Below are positions 59,698 through 64,000 of a DNA stretch of 64,000 nt, in pieces. Source of the DNA: Cydia pomonella (Eukaryota > Arthropoda > Insecta > Lepidoptera > Tortricidae); contig NC_084705.1 in assembly GCF_033807575.1 (NCBI RefSeq), positions 14,378,019-14,442,018 of the forward strand. The letters run 5' to 3'. Numbering within the stretch: the stretch's first letter is position 1; each line of letters begins with the position of its first letter. The translations under genes and the position numbers were made by a program. The notes beneath the pieces were generated by a model. The model made no database searches. It was given only the letters and a program-made list of their open reading frames with translations, and was not told the DNA's origin.

Positions 59698-60411
59698 GCA
59701 GGAAACAACGTTGAAGTGTTTGAAATTTCAACCAAAATAATAGGAGATTTTTTGGATTCCAGTGATCATTAAACGCACCGCACGCTATTAAAAGTCTTTA
59801 GCAATATGTGTAAGTTGTATCGACCTAGCGGATAATCAAGACCAAGTGCGGGTAGTTCCCAAACCTTCACAACTGCTTAACTGTTGATGCAATTTCTCCC
59901 CAGATTTGCTGCGACCAAAAACGTTACACCTCATTCGAAGCGTCGTAGAAATTTAAATCGATGTGGTTCTCATAAAATATTGTTTTTTTTTTATATATAT
60001 AATTATTTAATGTTACATATATTCAAATAACAGTAAATTCAATCCTTTAGTTCCGAGATCGCTGCTACAACAATATCGTAGTCAGCAAATAATCGAAAAT
60101 GCCGAGTGCGGTGGACCGAGATAACGGCTGAACGTTCCATTATAAATATTTTGCAGCCACTGCAATTCGTGCGCTGCACTTTTTTATTGAGTGTTTGCAT
60201 GTTACTGCCCATCGTTAGTGAAATCAACTTTATTAACTTTTATTTAAGCTTTCTTTCAAATATCTTAATGCAACGTTACACGGCACATACCTACACTTTA
60301 TATTTCTCTTCGGTTAACATTGTCGACTCTATTCAAATATTGAATGACAACTAATACATATTATGATGTTCTACGTCAATTTATTCAAAGAGCAAATTTT
60401 GTTGTCCACAG

Positions 60412-60487
60412 GCTACGACAACATGGTTACAACACGAATGAGTGTTCTAATGACTATAACTGCGAAAAAGTAAGAGTTAAATTGAGG
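60412..60487 (+). promoter_or_regulatory. Probable 5' UTR of the Toll-like gene with a short upstream ORF
   Basis: 'gttgtccacag' ending at 60411 looks like a splice acceptor, so an upstream non-coding exon is possible. An ATG at 60423 opens a 16-codon frame that closes at 60471-60473, 14 bp before the chosen start and out of frame with it. Such a uORF could dampen translation. This is inference. Confidence 0.3.
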
Positions 60488-62884
60488 ATGGGGTATAAAT
60501 GGACGTGCGTGTTTGCAGCGGTGCTGCAAATAATTGGAGCAGTAAGACCGACGTGTCCGAGCGACCCCAACTGCGTTTGCGGCGGCACGCTCGCCGTCGA
60601 ACTCAATTGCAATGTCGATGGTGAGTGCATTTGGATAGAACGTTTACAACACTTTTCTATCCGTTTGAATGACGATGAATGTGGTGGCTAAATTGAATGA
60701 AGATTGATGTTTCTAAAACTTTCTGATGCGTTTTTTTACATCGCCAACACCTAAATTGTATTGATGCTAAAGGTATTCGTTTTTCATTTTCTTTCAGGTC
60801 GGACGGTCACAATTAATTTATTACCAGATATATATATCAACATCAAATGTGAGAATGCATCTTCTCTCGACTACAGCAAGTTGCCAAGATGTGCGAGTCC
60901 ACAAAGCTCTTTTAAATCTGTCAGTTTCAAAGACTGTCCATTACCGGTCACGTCATTTAAAGACGTTTTGACGAGTATGGGTGTTTCAAAAACTATGGCA
61001 TTAATATTTCAAAATACTAAAAACTTATCCGGTTACTTTGACAGAAAGCATTTTGCAGGATTACAAGATTTGACGAAACTATTACTGTCGATCAATGGAA
61101 ACACGCAACTTCCCGATAATCTGTTCATGGATATTAACAATTTAACTTGGCTAAATATCAGATCAAACAGCATTTACCTTTCGGAGAATCTACTTAAACC
61201 GCTTGAGAGGTTGGAAACCCTGGAAATAAGCCATAACCACATGACAAATATATCGTCGAATATGTTTTCCCATTTATCTTTTCTGAGAAAACTTTCTTTG
61301 TGGCAGAGTAATGTCACGTGGTTCTCGAAAGACTTTTTTACAGGAGTTAACGTCCTAGAAGAGCTCGATCTCAGTTCGAATGGTTTAAATGAACTGCCGG
61401 CATCGATTTTCAAACCGCTGAGGAAACTCAAAAAGTTAACGTTGTTCTCAAACAAGTTTTCGTCTCTTCCTCGAAATCTTTTCAAAAGCAATAGGGAGTT
61501 AGAAACTGTCATTATTCTCAATAACGACGTGACACTGAAAGAGTTACCAAGATATTTGTTTGGGAGTTTAACAAATTTAAAACAAGTGTACATTCAGAGA
61601 TGTGGTTTAATGACTGTACCATATGATTTGTTTGTTGATTCTCCCAACATTACGAATATTTCTTTAGCATACAATAATATCAACGCATTGCCTGAAGCTC
61701 TCTTCAATGACCAGATTAATCTACTCGAGTTAGATTTGAGCCATAACAATCTAAAGGACTTGGAACCGAAACTATTCTCGTCTCTGGTACGATTGGAGTC
61801 CCTTAACTTGGACTATAATAATTTGGAGGAAATTTCTGGGTAAGGAAAGTTTAATTTCGGATACATTTTAAATAGACATTTATATTCTTAATTTATTTTA
61901 GCAGAAACTCAACTCTGCCCCAGATTCAAATAAAAATACCTAAAATTTCAACGAAATATTATAGTAGCTACCATAATGGTTACTATTATCCAGTAGCTAA
62001 TTCTTCAAATGAAGGTGTATAAAAAGTGATATTTCCCTCTTTTTCATATGTAAATGCAAAAGTTCAGTAAAATTGAATATACTCGTAGGTTCTTTTAGCC
62101 TCAACAATTGTGTCTGCGTACCTTTTTTTAAGAAATTTTATACAAAAAGTCGTAGGTTCTATTTCAAAAAAATTGTACACAATTTACTTATTTCTCATAT
62201 GTTTTATTTGTACCTAACGAAATGTGAAAACGAAAGTACGTATATGAACATTTTAATTTACGTTATGGCATTATATTTTGGATTTATATCTTTATTATAG
62301 ATACATTTTAATAATAACTTTTTTTATTTCAGCTCGACGTTCTCGTCATTGTTAAGTCTTATTTATTTAAGCGTGGAACACAATAATCTGAAAATCGTTT
62401 CATCATATTTATTCTGCAATAACAAACAGAGAATGTACATATCGCTTGCATATAATAATCTTAATTTTGAATACAATGTGCTGGACAATAATACATGGCC
62501 CGCGGAGCCAGTCCTCTTATCCCCTTTCAGTAACACATACAATTTAAGAGTATTAAACCTAAGTCATAATGAATTTAAAAACACTTTCGTCGATTGGTTT
62601 GCAAACGGACACGACACATTAGATATACGATACAATCAGATCTCTTTATTAATGGTAAGTCTTTAATGTTAATGTAAATCACTTAAAGTTTGTTAACTAT
62701 TATATTTTTTTAAATGTACGTTACGTGTTTTACTTGGTTTCAGGGTAAAAGGGTCAATCCTAAAGAAAAAAGACGTCTAAATCAAGATCATTCATACCAT
62801 CATGTTTTAATCGCCAATAATCCAATCAACTGTGATTGCCACACCTGGAACTTCATGAAGGATATGCAATCTCGACATTTCAAG
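60488..62884 (+). CDS. Toll: Toll receptor (Toll-1 clade), N-terminal ectodomain, four exons, 3' part outside the window
   Basis: Single-pass receptor of the Toll pathway, which binds Spätzle-type cytokines at the cell surface. Exons 60488-60620, 60798-61839, 62333-62654 and 62744-62884 all have GT/AG borders (gtgagt, gtaagg, gtaagt, gtgaga) and join in phase (1, 2, 0, 0) into 546 codons. The start MGYKWTCVFAAVLQIIGAVR makes a good signal peptide; an in-frame ATG at 60344 would bury it. Residues 23-41 are cysteine-rich (CPSDPNCVCGG...LNC), then INLLPDIYINIKCEN as in Drosophila Toll. About 14-15 LRRs span residues ~136-500 (for example LEELDLSSNGLNELPASIF, ITNISLAYNNINALPEALF). NPINCDCHTWNF opens the first LRR C-terminal cap. 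Cap end, second LRR block, membrane span and TIR domain are not in the window. Toll-1 paralogues cannot be separated on this part alone. Confidence 0.88.
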
Positions 62885-63185
62885 GTGAGATAATTTAACA
62901 CAGCTGCAAACATTTTAAACTGACCTATTATGCTATATGCATGCTAACTGGCTAGGGGTCATCTCCAAGCATTTCAAAGTTTTTATAGTTCCGCGATAAC
63001 TTTAGTACATTTATTTTAAATCAAATTAAATTAAGTAAACATATAGATTAGGCATTAGATTAAGTTCTAACATGAGCAGTAATTGTGGTTTAGGTGGCAC
63101 ATCTAACATTAACCCTTAGGCAAACCTGATATTATTTTTGTTTTAATAAGGACATAACAGCGTTAAAAGAAAACTAATTTCTTGC

Positions 63186-63300
63186 TTTCTCACAGCGATA
63201 AGGCCGCCTGTTGCTACCTTTATTTACATTGTACCTAAATCTGTTACTGAATTTTTCTTTTGTGGTACAGTAAAGTGTAATTACTTACTCGCTTTATTGT
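63186..63300 (+). mobile_element. 3' end of LINE/SINE family ('agcgataaggccgcctgttg'), copy 3
   Basis: 'agcgataaggccgcctgttg' plus 'ctacctttatttacattgta', then 'ttttcttttgtggtacagta' + 'aagtg', matches the inverse of 40805-40965. It lies in the sense direction in the Toll intron. Confidence 0.6.
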
Positions 63301-63505
63301 TATGATAAAAACCGATATATGCCACTGTCCGTTACCAGCAGTTCTATAATGTATGTATAACACACTAACCTGGTAGCCAAACTTAGAAGTTTTAACGGTT
63401 AGTCATGTCATTACATCATGTAATCGTTCAAATAATAAAACCACAAAGTTGAAAAATAGATATATGGATCTTTAGTCAAAATTGTGAAAAATGGCCGTCA
63501 ACTTG

Positions 63506-63807
63506 ATTTTTAGGGTTCCATACCCATAGGGTCAAACGGGACCCTATTACTGAGACTTCGCTGTCCGTCCGTCTGTCACCAGGCTGTATCTCATGAACCG
63601 TGATACAGCCTGGTGACAACTGTCTAGTTGAAATTTTCACAGATGATGTATTTCTGTTACCGCTATAACAACAAATACTAAAAACAGAACAAAATAAATA
63701 TTTAAGGGGGGCTCCCATACAACAAATATATATTTTTTGCAGTTTTTATAAATAATGGTACGGAACCCTTCGTGCGCGAGTCCGACTCGCACTTGGCCGG
63801 TTTTTTT
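63506..63807 (+). mobile_element. 'GGGTTCCGTACC' repeat with an internal template-switch palindrome
   Basis: Starts 'tttttagggttccataccc', includes 'gatgtatttctgttaccgct' and 'ggggctcccatacaacaaat', and ends 'gactcgcacttggccgg' + T run. In place of the 'gatagctagacagttg' of copy 2885-3110, it has 'gatacagcctggtgac' followed by 'aactgtctag' (63602-63627). These are inverted copies of adjoining segments, forming a perfect 16-bp stem with 63575-63590. Confidence 0.85.
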
Positions 63808-64000
63808 ATTTTTGTTTTGATCATGTTTAAAATAGTCAAAACTTAAAAACAACGGCTGCCATCTAGAATTTAATTTTTTGAATAGATTTTTAGAGAAAAA
63901 ATTATAGATTTATATGAATCCACAATATATAATCGAGTAATGAAAAGACTAGTTTTTTCAATTGCACGATTGGCGAATCGCGAGTTCACAGTTCGGGGCT

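Larger units (their letters stand above)
62885..64000 (+). other. Toll-like gene intron 4 (open at the window edge)
   Basis: Begins with donor gtgaga after the codon for K546. No following exon with LRR, transmembrane or TIR character is seen before 64000, so the intron is longer than 1.1 kb. It contains two interspersed repeats (63186-63300 and 63506-63807). Confidence 0.6.

Noticed and set aside
61174..61593. 139-codon minus-strand open frame
   Set aside because: Antisense shadow of exon 2 of the Toll-like gene.
62073..62300. 75-codon plus-strand frame as an extra Toll exon
   Set aside because: It lies wholly inside intron 2 of the model, has no LRR pattern, and exons 2 and 3 join in phase without it.

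Overview
The window looks like AT-rich, repeat-dense nuclear DNA from a moth or butterfly (Lepidoptera). The evidence is the density of interspersed repeats that I recognise as typical of that order: the 'GGGTTCCGTACC...CTTGGCCGG' element, the 'ACGTCGGTGGCAAACAAGCATACGG' element, a tRNA-derived SINE with clean A and B boxes, and many foldback MITEs. There is also one multi-exon insect immune/developmental gene at the right edge. I see no bacterial or viral gene organisation, no CRISPR, no rRNA and no intact tRNA gene.

The only host gene I can support is at the far right, on the + strand. It has four coding exons (60488-60620, 60798-61839, 62333-62654, 62744-62884). They splice in phase into 546 codons: a signal peptide, a cysteine-rich N-terminus, about 14-15 leucine-rich repeats and the start of an LRR C-terminal cap. 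The order of motifs fits the ectodomain of Toll (Spätzle receptor, Toll-1 clade). The second cysteine cluster, transmembrane segment and TIR domain must lie beyond position 64000. The last visible intron starts at 62885 and carries two interspersed repeats.

The other ~60 kb is intergenic and dominated by transposable-element debris. Left part (1-12 kb): a repeat array of ten related blocks interrupted by a truncated CR1-like LINE, several TIR/foldback elements, SINE-like repeats and a trace of a Harbinger-type transposase. Middle (12-27 kb): degraded LINE reverse transcriptase fragments, and two 578-bp direct repeats at 14773-15350 and 22809-23386 that read as identical. Each begins TGTCG and ends CGACA, so they are LTRs. 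The left one is followed by a possible primer-binding site and the right one is preceded by a polypurine tract and a coding remnant, yet the 7.5 kb between them has no intact polyprotein. Right-middle (27-60 kb): foldback MITEs, nested insertions (a SINE inside a MITE at 44.8-45.3 kb, a LINE tail inside a TIR element at 38.1-38.6 kb), four copies of the tRNA-derived SINE, two longer LINE RT remnants (54.0-55.9 and 56.7-57.5 kb), and several near-perfect hairpins, of which 50033-50107 is the most microRNA-like.

I found no convincing new biological system. The best leads are the LTR pair with its non-coding interior, the hairpin loci, a template-switch palindrome inside a SINE copy in the Toll intron, and the clustered remnants of one LINE C-terminal family.
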